In this document: positions 41,322-51,322 of the stretch, in pieces
Layout of the letters: every line of letters starts with the position of its first letter
How positions within the stretch are numbered: the first letter of the stretch is position 1
DNA from: Bacteroides sp. 224
Lineage (GTDB): Bacteria; Bacteroidota; Bacteroidia; Bacteroidales; Bacteroidaceae
Length of the DNA: 52,708 bases
Assembly (NCBI RefSeq): GCF_010500995.1
Contig: NZ_QVMK01000041.1
Location: 1-52,708, forward strand
Direction: 5' to 3'
Notes under the pieces: generated by a model
Databases searched by the model: none
Seen by the model: the letters and a program-made list of their open reading frames with translations, nothing else
What the model was told of the DNA's origin: nothing
Made by a program: the position numbers and the translations under genes

Positions 41322-41818
41322 TGGTTCATAAACAGTTGCAACATACCGTATGGTTTATTGGCTTAGTGCTTTTGCAAGTACTGATCCTGAATAATATACA
41401 CCTGTTAGGGTATGCAACTCCTTTCCTTTATATTTACTTTATTATTCGCTATGACACGAGCATCTCTCGCAATGGGCTGATGCTATTGGCTTTTGCCATC
41501 GGGCTATTGGTAGATATTTTTTCGAATACGCCGGGTATGAATGCGGCTGCTACGGTTTTCACGGCATTTCTGCGTCCGGTATTTCTTCGGCTTTTTACTC
41601 CGCGTGATATGGGCGACGACTTTGTACCTTCTCTTAAAACGCTGGGAACGAGCTCCTTCTTGAAGTATTCGTTTGTTACGATCTTCATACATCATTTAGT
41701 TTTGTATACTATGATGTTTTTCTCTTTTGCAGATCTGTCGTTACTGTTTCTAAAAACAATAGCCAGTACTGTACTAACCATTATTTGTATCATTGGTATT
41801 GAATGGGGAAGAAAATAA
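41321..41818 (+). CDS. mreD: Rod shape-determining protein MreD
   Basis: A 165-residue integral membrane protein with about five hydrophobic helices. It binds MreC and regulates elongasome assembly. LLGYATPFLYIYFII and LLVDIFSNTPGMNAAATVFTAF are typical of Bacteroidetes MreD. The start overlaps the mreC stop (TAATG) and the stop lies three bases before mrdA, consistent with coupled translation. Confidence 0.93.
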   Translation: MVHKQLQHTVWFIGLVLLQVLILNNIHLLGYATPFLYIYFIIRYDTSISRNGLMLLAFAIGLLVDIFSNTPGMNAAATVFTAFLRPVFLRLFTPRDMGDDFVPSLKTLGTSSFLKYSFVTIFIHHLVLYTMMFFSFADLSLLFLKTIASTVLTIICIIGIEWGRK

Positions 41819-41821
41819 GAA

Positions 41822-43690
41822 ATGGCCAATAAAGATTATAAGTTAGAGAGGCGTAAACTGGTTATTGCCGGTATTGCAATTGTTATAGTCCTTATTTACT
41901 GTGTCCGTTTGTTCAACCTTCAAATTCTTACGGAAGATTATAAAAAGAATGCAGATAGTAATGCATTCATGAATAAAACTCTCTACCCTTCTCGTGGAGC
42001 TATTTATGACCGAAACGGAAAATTGATGGTGTTCAATCAACCCGCTTATGACATAACTTTCATTCCTCGGGAAATCGTAGATCTGGATACCGCAGATTTT
42101 TGCCGAACACTAAATATAGAACCTGAATACTTTCTGAAAAGAATGAAGGACATTCGAGATCGGAAACTGAATCCCGGATACTCTCGTTACACACATCAGG
42201 TTTTTACCACCCAGTTATCTGCAGAAGAGATTGGAGTCTTTCAGGAAAAACGGTTTAAATTCTCCGGATTTTATGTGCAACGGCGTACCATTCGTCAATA
42301 TTCTTATAACTCTGCCGCTCATGTTTTGGGCGATATTGCGGAAGTATCTAAAAAAGAAATGGATAATGACGATTACTATTCCAGGGGAGACTATATTGGA
42401 AAGCTGGGAATAGAACGTTCTTATGAAAAATATCTTAGGGGAGAAAAAGGGGCAGAAGTGCTTTTGCGTGATGCTCACGGACGTATACAAGGTAAATATA
42501 AGGATGGCGCTTTAGACCGGAAGCCGGAAGCCGGAAAGAATCTGACGCTGGGACTTGATATTGAACTGCAAATGCTTGCAGAGAAATTGATGGAAAATAA
42601 AGTGGGAGCTGTTGTTGCCATTGAACCCGAAACCGGTGAAATATTGTGCATACTTTCTGCACCTGCATATAATCCTTCTATTATGGTAGGAAGGCAGCGA
42701 GGGGAGAGTCAGCGTGAACTGCTGAAAGAGCCCACAACACCACTCTATAATCGTTCTATTATGTCATCATATCCTCCGGGGTCGACGTTTAAAACGGCAC
42801 AAGGGCTTACCTTTCTTCAGGAGGGCATCATAAATAAAGAAACGGCTTTTCCATGTCATCATGCGTTTGTATATGGTGGTTTAAAAGTTGGGTGTCATGG
42901 GCATGGTACGCCTATTCCGTTTATACCTTCTCTGTCTACTTCCTGTAATGCTTATTATTGTTGGGGATTAGTGCGAATGTTGGCAGATAATAAATATAAG
43001 AATGGACATGCAGCAATGGATGTTTGGAAAGAGTATATGACATCCATGGGATTAGGAGAAAAACTGGGTGTTGATTTGCCCGGTGAAAAAGATGGATTGA
43101 TGCCCGATGGAAAATATTACTCGGACAGATTTCATACAGAAAACTGGGGAGGTTTACGTATTATCTCTACGGCGATTGGGCAGGGAGAGGTTCAGGCTAC
43201 TCCCATTCAGATAGCCAATCTTGCAGCAACAATAGCAAACAGGGGATATTTTATAACCCCTCATGTGGTAAAAGGTATCGAAGATAATGAATTGGAAGAA
43301 AAATACAGAGTGCCAAGATACACCAAGGTCGATTCTAAATATTATGATTATGTAGTAGAAGGTATGCGTGGTGCAGTAGTGGGCTCTCCGTATGGGGCAA
43401 CTTGCCGTGGTGCTAATATTCCGGGTTTAGATATCTGCGGGAAAACAGGAACTGCCCAGAATAAAGGTAAAGACCACTCTATCTTTATGGGATTTGCTCC
43501 TATGGATAATCCTAAAATAGCTATTTCCGTATATGTGGAAAATGGCGGATTTGGAGCAAGATGGGCCGTACCCATCGGCGCTTTGCTTATAGAGAAATAC
43601 TTAACCGGAGACATCGCTCCCGAACGTAAAGACCAGATAGAATATATTAGTAACGCAAACCTGATATCACATGAGTACACGAAAAAATAG
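41822..43690 (+). CDS. mrdA: Penicillin-binding protein 2 (peptidoglycan D,D-transpeptidase)
   Basis: A 622-residue class B PBP that cross-links peptidoglycan for cell elongation. One N-terminal membrane helix (12-30) precedes the dimerisation domain and the transpeptidase. The nucleophile Ser is in YPPGSTFKT (about residues 318-325), the SxN motif in STSCNAY, and the KTG box in CGKTGTAQN (about 539-546). All are intact. It works with RodA, whose start overlaps its end by 20 bases. Target of beta-lactams such as mecillinam in other species. Confidence 0.97.
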   Translation: MANKDYKLERRKLVIAGIAIVIVLIYCVRLFNLQILTEDYKKNADSNAFMNKTLYPSRGAIYDRNGKLMVFNQPAYDITFIPREIVDLDTADFCRTLNIEPEYFLKRMKDIRDRKLNPGYSRYTHQVFTTQLSAEEIGVFQEKRFKFSGFYVQRRTIRQYSYNSAAHVLGDIAEVSKKEMDNDDYYSRGDYIGKLGIERSYEKYLRGEKGAEVLLRDAHGRIQGKYKDGALDRKPEAGKNLTLGLDIELQMLAEKLMENKVGAVVAIEPETGEILCILSAPAYNPSIMVGRQRGESQRELLKEPTTPLYNRSIMSSYPPGSTFKTAQGLTFLQEGIINKETAFPCHHAFVYGGLKVGCHGHGTPIPFIPSLSTSCNAYYCWGLVRMLADNKYKNGHAAMDVWKEYMTSMGLGEKLGVDLPGEKDGLMPDGKYYSDRFHTENWGGLRIISTAIGQGEVQATPIQIANLAATIANRGYFITPHVVKGIEDNELEEKYRVPRYTKVDSKYYDYVVEGMRGAVVGSPYGATCRGANIPGLDICGKTGTAQNKGKDHSIFMGFAPMDNPKIAISVYVENGGFGARWAVPIGALLIEKYLTGDIAPERKDQIEYISNANLISHEYTKK

Positions 43691-45128
43691 TATGTGGAAA
43701 TCACTCGATTGGGTTACCATTTGTATTTACCTGGTCCTGATTGTTTGCGGATGGTTCAGTGTTTGCGGAGCCAGCTACAACTATGGCGAAGTAGATTTCT
43801 TTGATTTCTCTACTCGTGCCGGTAAGCAGTTTGTGTGGATTATCTGTTCATTTGGTTTGGCTTTCATCTTATTAATGCTCGAAGACAGCATGTACGACAT
43901 GTTCTCCTATATAATATATATAGGTATGATGCTGCTGTTGATAGTCACGATCTTTATAGCCCCTGATGTGAAAGGTTCCCGATCGTGGCTGCAATTGGGC
44001 CCCGTAAGCCTTCAGCCGGCAGAGTTTGCGAAATTTGCTACGGCATTGGCACTTGCCAAATATATGAATTCTTTCTCTTTCAATATGCGGAAAACAAAGA
44101 ATGCGTTATTGGTAACGGCTATTATTCTGCTTCCTATGATGCTGATTGTTTTGCAAAAGGAAACAGGGTCGGCACTTGTGTACCTGGCTTTTTTTCTGGT
44201 GTTATATCGTGAAGGTATGCCGGGGGTAGTGTTATTTGCCGGTCTATGTGCTGTAGTTTATTTTGTTGTGGGGCTTCGTTATGATGTTCCACTCTATGAG
44301 GGTTCTCCCACGCACATGGGCGAGTTTTCCGTGCTTTGCATGATACTTCTGGTAGCCGGTGGTATGTTGTGGACAACCATACGTAAATGGACTCCCGCTC
44401 ATACAATCTTGATAGTAAATGGGGGAGTGATAGCCATAGCATGGCTGATTTCAAAGTATGTGGTGACATTCAATCTTGTTGTGACGCTTTGGGGGCTGTT
44501 GGGAATGGTAGTAATATACCTATTATACCTGTCTTTAAAGACACGTACTTTTAAATATGTGGGAGTTGCATTGTTCGCGCTTGGCTCTATGGCTTTTCTT
44601 TATTCGAGTGATTATGTTTTTGATGAAATATTGGAACCTCATCAACGTATGCGTATTAAAGTAGTGCTTGGATTGGAAGAAGATTTAACAGGAGCAGGCT
44701 ACAATGTAAATCAATCTAAGATAGCCATTGGCTCCGGTGGGTTATGGGGAAAGGGCTTCCTGAATGGAACTCAAACTAAATTAAAATATGTGCCGGAGCA
44801 GGATACTGACTTTATTTTTTGTACGATAGGCGAGGAAAAAGGATTTGTAGGATCTGTTTTTGTGCTGATAATGTATCTGATTTTAATCTTAAGGTTGGTA
44901 GCTTTGGCAGAACGCCAGCGATATACATTCGGTAGGGTGTATGGGTATGCTGTATTGAGTATTTTCCTTTTCCATCTGTTTATTAATATAGGTATGGTAT
45001 TAGGGCTTACTCCGGTTATTGGAATTCCGCTTCCTTTCTTTAGTTATGGCGGTTCTTCTTTGTGGGGCTTTACTATCTTGCTATTTATCTTTTTGCGAAT
45101 TGATGCAGGGAGAAACCGTAGTTATTAA
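43671..45128 (+). CDS. rodA: Rod shape-determining protein RodA (peptidoglycan glycosyltransferase)
   Basis: A 485-residue SEDS-family glycosyltransferase that polymerises lipid II during elongation. Ten or more membrane helices are visible. GSRSWLQLGPVSLQPAEFAK, GPVSLQPAE and the C-terminal EQDTDFIFCTIGEEKGFVG and GIPLPFFSYGGSSLWG carry the SEDS signatures, with the catalytic Asp in the first. About 100 residues in the middle (about 190-290) add extra helices compared with many RodA proteins; this looks typical for Bacteroidetes. The start overlaps mrdA, and the stop is five bases from the convergent gldH. Confidence 0.95.
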   Translation: MSTRKNSMWKSLDWVTICIYLVLIVCGWFSVCGASYNYGEVDFFDFSTRAGKQFVWIICSFGLAFILLMLEDSMYDMFSYIIYIGMMLLLIVTIFIAPDVKGSRSWLQLGPVSLQPAEFAKFATALALAKYMNSFSFNMRKTKNALLVTAIILLPMMLIVLQKETGSALVYLAFFLVLYREGMPGVVLFAGLCAVVYFVVGLRYDVPLYEGSPTHMGEFSVLCMILLVAGGMLWTTIRKWTPAHTILIVNGGVIAIAWLISKYVVTFNLVVTLWGLLGMVVIYLLYLSLKTRTFKYVGVALFALGSMAFLYSSDYVFDEILEPHQRMRIKVVLGLEEDLTGAGYNVNQSKIAIGSGGLWGKGFLNGTQTKLKYVPEQDTDFIFCTIGEEKGFVGSVFVLIMYLILILRLVALAERQRYTFGRVYGYAVLSIFLFHLFINIGMVLGLTPVIGIPLPFFSYGGSSLWGFTILLFIFLRIDAGRNRSY

Positions 45129-45133
45129 CAAAG

Positions 45134-45595
45134 TTAACGCTCTATTAATATCCCAATATCGCTAATTCCTTTTAATACATCATCTTTCATCTGGTGATTT
45201 ACTCTGAAACGGAGAGTATCAGGCTTTTCTACATATTTGTCGTAAACAGGTTCGATAGCTTGGTATAAGCCTCCCCATTTAGCAGTATATTCATCATTAT
45301 ATTCCGGAGATACTTGAAAGGGGATGTCTTTTTTGTGTGTAATTGTATCTCCGATAGGGTATTCAATATTTAATGTCAGGTTCTTGTAGGCATAACTATT
45401 TAATGTGCGAACAAGTAGATAGATACGGTAGCTGCAAAGAGAATCGGGGATAGCAATATTGAAAAGCAGTGTATCATTCTTATTCCATTCATAAGAGGGA
45501 ATATGGTGATAAGAATGATACACAACTGTTTTATCTGTACAACCAAGCGTACATAACAATGCCAGGAAGAGAATTGTTACTTTGAATGCTCTCAT
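45134..45595 (-). CDS. gldH: Gliding motility lipoprotein GldH
   Basis: A 153-residue lipoprotein (LFLALLCTLGCTDKT, lipidated Cys near residue 19). YHSYHHIPSYEWNKNDTLLF and the body with LNIEYPIGDT and GLYQAIEPVYDKY fit GldH, a required component of gliding in flavobacteria. In non-gliding Bacteroidales it persists with an unknown envelope role. It overlaps the upstream ricT by four bases, so it is the last gene of metF-holB-ricT-gldH. Confidence 0.9.
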   Translation of the reverse strand: MRAFKVTILFLALLCTLGCTDKTVVYHSYHHIPSYEWNKNDTLLFNIAIPDSLCSYRIYLLVRTLNSYAYKNLTLNIEYPIGDTITHKKDIPFQVSPEYNDEYTAKWGGLYQAIEPVYDKYVEKPDTLRFRVNHQMKDDVLKGISDIGILIER

Positions 45596-46860
45596 TCGCT
45601 TTGTTGGTTCCTATCCGTTTTTTGTTGATTATCGTTTCTATTAGGTCTCCTGTTATTATGTGAGTTATGATTGCTTCTGTTTGAACGATCATTCCTTTCA
45701 TTACGCGGAGGTCGGTTTCCCTGCTCCGGCGAACCGGCTGGGTTGGGCTTTCTCTTTTTCTTATTGCGATTACTGCCACCGCCTTCTTTGTTGCCCCCTG
45801 TCTTTCGCTTATCGAAACGGGTCAGGCTTTCCTGTTCAAGCAAGTCGATTGGTTTCTTAGGCGCAGCCTTTTGATCGGATTCTAACAGGAAATCGGGTTT
45901 GATGCCTTTTTTGTTTAAGTTGATAATCTCAAACGCCCTTCTACCTGTTATAGTAACTAAGTTGGCGGGGATTACTTTATCTGTTGAATAAGTAATCTTA
46001 TTACTTAAGATATCAGCTTTAAAGAAGAAGAAACTTCCATCCTTAGTCTCTAATTCGATTTCGCGAGAAGGAAGACGTTTTTGAGCTTCCACATAGCAAT
46101 CTACTTCATAATTCAGGCAACACTTCAATTTAGCACACTGTCCGGCAAGCTTCTGAGGATTCAGTGAAATGTCCTGATAGCGGGCGGCACTGGTTGATAC
46201 CGAAATGAAACTTGTCATCCAGGTGGCGCAACAAAGCTCTCGCCCACAAGGACCGATTCCGCCAATGCGTCCGGCTTCCTGACGGGCACCGATTTGCTTC
46301 ATCTCAATGCGTACTTTGAATGTTTCGGCCAGTACTTTAATTAATTGACGGAAGTCTACACGTTCATCGGCAATATAGTAGAAGATGGCTTTATTACCGT
46401 CTCCCTGATATTCTACATCTCCAATCTTCATATTGAGATTCAGGTTCAGGGCGATTTGCCGGGAGCGAATCATCGTATCGTGCTCGCGCGACTTGGCTTC
46501 TTCGTACTTTTCCATGTCTACCGGTTTCGCTTTGCGGTACACACGTTTAATCTCGATATCGGGTTTAAGATTGGCCTTTTTCATCTGAAGCGGTACTAAT
46601 CGTCCTGTAAGTGTAACCACACCTATATCATGTCCCGGAGTAGATTCTACGGCTACGATGTCTCCTTTGTTCAGATCTATTTTGTTGCTGTTGCGGAAGA
46701 AACCTTTGCGTGTATTTTTGAATTGTACCTCGACCATTTCGCCTTCTTCCGCGTTGCCGGGTATATCTGCCAGCCAGTCGTAGGTATTGAGTTTATTGTC
46801 TTGGCGGGAGCAACCTTTGCAACATAGTCCTCCACTGCCGTTATGTAGTTTGTAATCCAT
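45592..46860 (-). CDS. ricT: PSP1-domain protein, RicT family (YaaT-like)
   Basis: A 422-residue cytoplasmic protein. A PSP1 core holds GIGPCGRELCCATWMTSF and AKLKCCLNYEVDCY; a CCKGC cluster lies near residue 13. In Bacillus, RicT (YaaT) belongs to the Ric/Y complex that carries iron-sulphur clusters and affects RNase Y and phosphorelay function. The C-terminal 70 residues are low complexity, rich in Asn, Arg and Lys (GGNKEGGGSNRNKKKRK), as in the RluB protein here. It lies 36 bp after holB and overlaps gldH. Confidence 0.88.
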   Translation of the reverse strand: MDYKLHNGSGGLCCKGCSRQDNKLNTYDWLADIPGNAEEGEMVEVQFKNTRKGFFRNSNKIDLNKGDIVAVESTPGHDIGVVTLTGRLVPLQMKKANLKPDIEIKRVYRKAKPVDMEKYEEAKSREHDTMIRSRQIALNLNLNMKIGDVEYQGDGNKAIFYYIADERVDFRQLIKVLAETFKVRIEMKQIGARQEAGRIGGIGPCGRELCCATWMTSFISVSTSAARYQDISLNPQKLAGQCAKLKCCLNYEVDCYVEAQKRLPSREIELETKDGSFFFFKADILSNKITYSTDKVIPANLVTITGRRAFEIINLNKKGIKPDFLLESDQKAAPKKPIDLLEQESLTRFDKRKTGGNKEGGGSNRNKKKRKPNPAGSPEQGNRPPRNERNDRSNRSNHNSHNNRRPNRNDNQQKTDRNQQSE

Positions 46861-46896
46861 TTGTTTGGTATAATATATATAGTCGTAAAATAACCT

Positions 46897-48021
46897 TTAA
46901 GTTTTCAATAAAACAATCATTTTCAGTGAAAAATCAAAAAAAACCATCTTTGCGTTTACATTTTGCTGAATATGGCTTTGCGCCTCACTAAGTTCGTGAA
47001 TCATACCCATAACATTTCTTTCGTTAATGAAAGGAGAAAAACGGGTGGCAAAGTTTTGTTCATCTGGAGTCATGTACGTTAGTTCCGGTCGGCGGAAGTT
47101 ATAAACAAAGTTTTCGCGAATCATTCGTTGGCAATAATCCAGGAAATTTTTCTGCCGTTCGCGTCCCATGCCGGCTACCTGTTCGCTCCATAGTTTCATC
47201 TCTCTGATTTTACGCTGATAGGAGAGACGCATCAGGTTGACAAACAGATCAAAAAAGAGCTTCTTTTCTTCATCCAGATGAATGGCTTCCAGAGCTTTTA
47301 TAAAATTACCGTTGGCTATATGGGCAATGGCATGGCTTTCTTTATCTTGTATGCCATACTTGGTTTGCAATACGTGTGCGATATTCTGCTCCTCGATGGG
47401 GCGGAGGTTAAAGCGTTGAGTGCGGCTTAGAATTGTAGGAAGAATCATGTCGGGAGCTTCCGATATGAGCAGGAAAGTTGTTTTTTCGGGTGGCTCTTCC
47501 AAAAGTTTCAGTAATTTGTTGGCACAAACCTGATGCATCTTTTCGGGCAACCATAAAATAACTGTTTTGTATTCTCCTTCGTTGGATTTCAGACTTAGCT
47601 TGCGAATAACTTCATCACTTTCTTTCGCAAATATCTGAGCCTGTGAGTTTTCGGCATCAATCTCGTTCAGCCAATGATTGAAGGTGAAGTAAGGATTCTC
47701 TGTAACAAATCTGCGCCACTCAACAATATAATCGTCGCAAACATCCTTCTTGGCTTTAGCATTTTTGATAATAGGAAAGACAAAATGCACGTCGGGATGC
47801 ACCAATTTATTGAACTTTACACAAGAAGGGCAAGTGCCGCATGCATCCGAAGCACCTCTGTTTTGGCAATTAATGTATCGGGCATAAGCAATGGCTAATG
47901 GTAATTTACCCACTCCCTCTGCACCGCAAATAAGGAGTGCATGGGCGATGCGCTGTTCGTTAACCTCTTGGATTAATCGTTGTTTAGCAGCTTCTTGTCC
48001 GATTACATCTTTGAAAAACAT
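46897..48021 (-). CDS. holB: DNA polymerase III subunit delta'
   Basis: A 374-residue AAA+ protein of the clamp loader. VIGQEAAKQRLIQEV and AHALLICGAEGVGKLPLA form the P-loop region, where the usual GKT/S is GKL, so nucleotide hydrolysis is probably impaired, as common for delta'. A zinc module, CQNRGASDACGTCPSCVKF, follows. LLKLLEEPPEKTTFLLISE and PTILSRTQRF are conserved. It helps load the sliding clamp. Its start is three bases from the metF stop. Confidence 0.93.
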   Translation of the reverse strand: MFFKDVIGQEAAKQRLIQEVNEQRIAHALLICGAEGVGKLPLAIAYARYINCQNRGASDACGTCPSCVKFNKLVHPDVHFVFPIIKNAKAKKDVCDDYIVEWRRFVTENPYFTFNHWLNEIDAENSQAQIFAKESDEVIRKLSLKSNEGEYKTVILWLPEKMHQVCANKLLKLLEEPPEKTTFLLISEAPDMILPTILSRTQRFNLRPIEEQNIAHVLQTKYGIQDKESHAIAHIANGNFIKALEAIHLDEEKKLFFDLFVNLMRLSYQRKIREMKLWSEQVAGMGRERQKNFLDYCQRMIRENFVYNFRRPELTYMTPDEQNFATRFSPFINERNVMGMIHELSEAQSHIQQNVNAKMVFFDFSLKMIVLLKT

Positions 48022-48024
48022 AGC

Positions 48025-48978
48025 TTAATAAATTTGTCGGGCTACTTCTTTAATACTATCTACAGCTCCTATCGAGTAAAAGTGTATGCTGGGTACACCA
48101 TGCGACATCAGTTCCTTGCACTGGTTAACACACCATTCGATGCCTACCTGTTGGGCTTCTCTGTCTGTTTTACACTTCAACACCTCGTTGGTTAGTGCTT
48201 CAGGGAGATCGACTTTAAATGTTTTGGGCACCATGCTCAGTTGAGATAGCTTTTTGAATGGCTTAATTCCCGGTATAATGGGCACGGTGATACCCGCCTG
48301 TCGAGCTTTCTCCACAAAATCGAAGTACTTCCGGTTGTCATAGAATAATTGAGTAACAGCATATTCTGCTCCTGCTTCTACCTTTTTCTTTAGCCAATAA
48401 ATGTCAGCATCAATGTTGGGAGCCTCTTCGTGCTTCTCCGGATAGCAGGCCACTCCATAAGAGAAGGGGGCGGCCGGAACTTTCATTTCAGAACCATCTA
48501 CAAATATGCCCTGATTGAAACGATTGATTTGTTCCTGTAATTCAATAGCATGGTGATAACCGTCGGACTCCGGTGTAAACACAGACTCATGCTTGGCCTT
48601 ATCGCCGCGGAGCACCAACAAATCGGTAATTCCCAGAAATTGTAAATCGAGCAACACATATTCCGTCTCTTCGCGGGTAAAGCCACTGCAAAGAATGTGT
48701 GGTACTACAGTGATGTTGTATTTATTCTGAATGGCAGCAGCTACTGCTACAGTGCCGGGGCGACGACGGAGGCGACTGCGTTGAAACATTCCATTGCCAA
48801 GATCATTATAAACATATTCACTGCGATGAGTGGTTATGTTGATATATTGGGGGTCGAACTCGCGTAGTGTATCTACGGTTTCGTGAAGTTTTTCTATACC
48901 GGTTCCCTTCAAAGGAGGTAATATCTCGTAAGAGAAGGCTGTCTTTGAGGAATTATTAATTAAATCGATAATCTTCAT
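48025..48978 (-). CDS. metF: 5,10-methylenetetrahydrofolate reductase
   Basis: A 317-residue FAD-dependent enzyme that makes 5-methyltetrahydrofolate for methionine synthesis. A TIM-barrel layout is visible, with FSYEILPPLKGTGIEKL, PHILCSGFTREE, DLLVLRGDKAKHE, GVACYPEKHEEAP and AVTQLFYDN, all diagnostic. It is the first gene of the minus-strand metF-holB-ricT-gldH group. Folate and replication functions are not linked; grouping reflects Bacteroidetes synteny. Confidence 0.96.
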   Translation of the reverse strand: MKIIDLINNSSKTAFSYEILPPLKGTGIEKLHETVDTLREFDPQYINITTHRSEYVYNDLGNGMFQRSRLRRRPGTVAVAAAIQNKYNITVVPHILCSGFTREETEYVLLDLQFLGITDLLVLRGDKAKHESVFTPESDGYHHAIELQEQINRFNQGIFVDGSEMKVPAAPFSYGVACYPEKHEEAPNIDADIYWLKKKVEAGAEYAVTQLFYDNRKYFDFVEKARQAGITVPIIPGIKPFKKLSQLSMVPKTFKVDLPEALTNEVLKCKTDREAQQVGIEWCVNQCKELMSHGVPSIHFYSIGAVDSIKEVARQIY

Positions 48979-49060
48979 AATATTGCAAAAGTACGAAAAA
49001 GACGGAATAATGCCATAGACAAATGAATCTTTTGGCTGTGGTGGTTTCCTTTTTTTTTTT

Positions 49061-49364
49061 GACTTTTCTTTTTATTTACTTTAGGGTATCCGTACTATGC
49101 TCCGGATGGAAGAGAAGTTTCCCTCTTCGCCTTCCGTTTTTATCTCCATACTTTTCTTCAGCTCCACTCCATTCGGGTGTTTCTATTGCGCTGTGATAAA
49201 GTGGCATTGGGAACCCCATCTCCTTGCGGCGTAGATAGTCTGCTTCGCGGTAAGGATCGAAGACGCTACCAGGGGGTAAAGGGCGGTTCTTGTCCATAAA
49301 CCATACATAGAGAGAAGTTATTTCATAAACATGTCCTAATGATAGCACTGCCCAACTGATAGTG
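49061..49364. repeat. Segmental duplication, copy 1 (3' part of the membrane-protein gene)
   Basis: This 304-base segment matches 52404-52708 at well over 90 percent, with one single-base indel near 49084. It begins outside the gene, at GACTTTTCTTTTTATTTAC, and covers the last 96 codons. Confidence 0.9.
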
Positions 49365-50005
49365 CCCGGCAGCCGAAAACCTAATATCTGTATGGGGTCG
49401 TAAAGACTAATTGGACGTGGTTGAAATAGTACTTCATTGAAAGGAGCTACAGTAGTAAACAAACCAAAAGTATGATGGTAAGTAACCATAGAGGTGGTTC
49501 GATCGAAGATAACACAATCACGACAACGTTTAGCAGCAACATAGCCCCAATAAAGAAATATGGAACAGCCTATAAATCCTCCTAAAAACGCCATAGAGAA
49601 ACTTTCACGACTTTTTATTTTTCTCTTTAATTCACTAAGTCCTTCTTTTTTATAACAATAGATATAACTTTCTTCATAATCAGTTAGTTGAAAACTATAA
49701 TCATGATTATCTACTCTTGCTGGAATAACTTCTACCATTCTATTATAAAACGAAATTGGTTTGTAATAGAACATGTAAACAAGCACTACAACCCCAATTA
49801 AGGCACAAACAATCTCTAATGGAGAATAAGTACTAGCGTTCGCTACCAGATGTTTATTATTTGCTTCTTTTAATAAACAATCCTTGCCAGAACCTATAGC
49901 GTCAGTAGGCACGGCAGGAGGAAGAGAGTAGATAAATGTTTCTAATCCAATGTATTTATCTTTGAGGGGTTTGCGATTTTTAGTCATAGCTTTCTTTTTT
50001 GTCAA
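49076..50005 (-). CDS. Two-helix membrane protein, accessory, unrecognised
   Basis: A 309-residue protein with two hydrophobic segments (about 61-81, EIVCALIGVVVLVYMFYY; and about 137-158, AFLGGFIGCSIFLYWGYVA). A basic N-terminus (MTKKKAMTKNRK) suggests a cytoplasmic tail. The C-terminal part holds a Pro/Arg-rich pattern, RPLPPGSVFDPYREADYLRR and FPMPLYHSAIETPEW, which recurs in a second copy at 52387. I know of no established function; similar proteins occur in Bacteroidales accessory loci. It is preceded on the same strand by two lipoprotein genes and may be coexpressed with them. Confidence 0.7.
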   Translation of the reverse strand: MTKKKAMTKNRKPLKDKYIGLETFIYSLPPAVPTDAIGSGKDCLLKEANNKHLVANASTYSPLEIVCALIGVVVLVYMFYYKPISFYNRMVEVIPARVDNHDYSFQLTDYEESYIYCYKKEGLSELKRKIKSRESFSMAFLGGFIGCSIFLYWGYVAAKRCRDCVIFDRTTSMVTYHHTFGLFTTVAPFNEVLFQPRPISLYDPIQILGFRLPGTISWAVLSLGHVYEITSLYVWFMDKNRPLPPGSVFDPYREADYLRRKEMGFPMPLYHSAIETPEWSGAEEKYGDKNGRRRGKLLFHPEHSTDTLK

Positions 50006-50022
50006 ATAGCATATTACTTTAT

Positions 50023-51114
50023 TCAGTTTTTCTCTCCAAAAAGTTCATCAATGGATATGTTTTCATCTGTCATAATACTATAGAAATATTCCGCAAACTG
50101 ATTGTTGTGAAAATATAGGAATGAACAAATTTTCAATTTTCCATCTATTCTCATTACTCTCATGGCATACGTCTCATTCGGAATGTTTATGCTTGGGAAC
50201 TCGGGTTCCATCTGTTCTTTGTTATGAGATGCAAATATTTGACCTATTGCATGGTTTAAATCAATTCCACTTAAAGTGTCAAAATCATCATCACCAATGT
50301 CTGTTTGAAGTGGCTTAAATGTTAAAATGCCATTTCGCAAATAATTGAAATCTTTTTTTAATGGAAGAAAGAAAGTGTTTTTTAATGTTTCTTTGGTCCA
50401 AAAATCAATGCTTTTATCGAAATACTTTCCACATTTGGTCCAAAATATTTCAAAATTATCATGTAGCGAATCGTTAAATGCTATAGGAGAGCTCACATAC
50501 TGCTTCATTAAATCCATGTTTTTAACTTTGGCAGCCTTGCAAAAGTTAAAAATAAGTTTAGATGCTTCAACTCTATCGTTATAATATACAGCTGTATCCC
50601 CTAATATATTGGGGGGATTGTAGTTTGTGCAACGTTTGATTATTTCGCAATCAGTAGTGTCTATAAACACTTCATAGTTTAAGATTTTTATTTCATTATT
50701 TATCTTTGCTATATATTTACCTCCTGATCCATTTATATTAAAATACCCACACGAAGAAAACTTGGCTATTTTTGAATCATTATTAGGATATAATTCAATG
50801 CACATTTCATTGCTGCCATAATATGGAATAAATTTTATTTTTTCAATTTTATCAATTCCATAATCACCTAAATTAGTACATCTTAAATATTTAAACACTT
50901 TCGTTGTGTCAGACAAATCAAGGCATTCCAATTGGAATGTTGTATCTTTTACAATAACATCTTTTACAACTGAAGTTGTATTTAGAATGCATGAATTGTT
51001 GTTAGTTGTCTTTTCACTATTATGTTCTTTCTCATCTTGCTTTTTTCCTATTTGACATGAGGCAACATTTAGCAATAAAGAACAAATCAGTATAGTTATC
51101 TTCGTGTATTTCAT
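50023..51114 (-). CDS. Lipoprotein, hypothetical
   Basis: A 363-residue predicted lipoprotein (ITILICSLLLNVASCQIGKK, lipidated Cys at residue 20). The mature protein is Asn, Asp and Thr rich with a NNNSCILN stretch. The C-terminal half contains NETYAMRVMRIDGKLKICSF, which suggests a folded globular domain. I do not recognise the family. It ends 17 bases before the start of the membrane-protein gene, so the two are probably an operon. Confidence 0.7.
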   Translation of the reverse strand: MKYTKITILICSLLLNVASCQIGKKQDEKEHNSEKTTNNNSCILNTTSVVKDVIVKDTTFQLECLDLSDTTKVFKYLRCTNLGDYGIDKIEKIKFIPYYGSNEMCIELYPNNDSKIAKFSSCGYFNINGSGGKYIAKINNEIKILNYEVFIDTTDCEIIKRCTNYNPPNILGDTAVYYNDRVEASKLIFNFCKAAKVKNMDLMKQYVSSPIAFNDSLHDNFEIFWTKCGKYFDKSIDFWTKETLKNTFFLPLKKDFNYLRNGILTFKPLQTDIGDDDFDTLSGIDLNHAIGQIFASHNKEQMEPEFPSINIPNETYAMRVMRIDGKLKICSFLYFHNNQFAEYFYSIMTDENISIDELFGEKN

Positions 51115-51220
51115 ATACCATCATCTCCATTTGGGTTGTAACTTCCTATTATTTCTTTGATTACATTCTCTGTGTAAATATCTTTATCTGTTAATTTATC
51201 TTCTTCTCTCTCATTATAGT

Positions 51221-51322
51221 CTTTATTCTATTTCTACTTGTATAGTATCTTTCACCTCCTCCTTCAATGCCATCTCCTGCAGCTTTATAGAATCAGTAGT
51301 GGAAGCAAGTAAGGAATCTGGA
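51221..51322. repeat. Segmental duplication, copy 1 (3' end of a lipoprotein gene)
   Basis: This 102-base segment covers the last 32 codons and stop of the lipoprotein gene at 51223 and matches 52201-52302 at about 85 percent. The two copies are 980 bases apart. Confidence 0.85.
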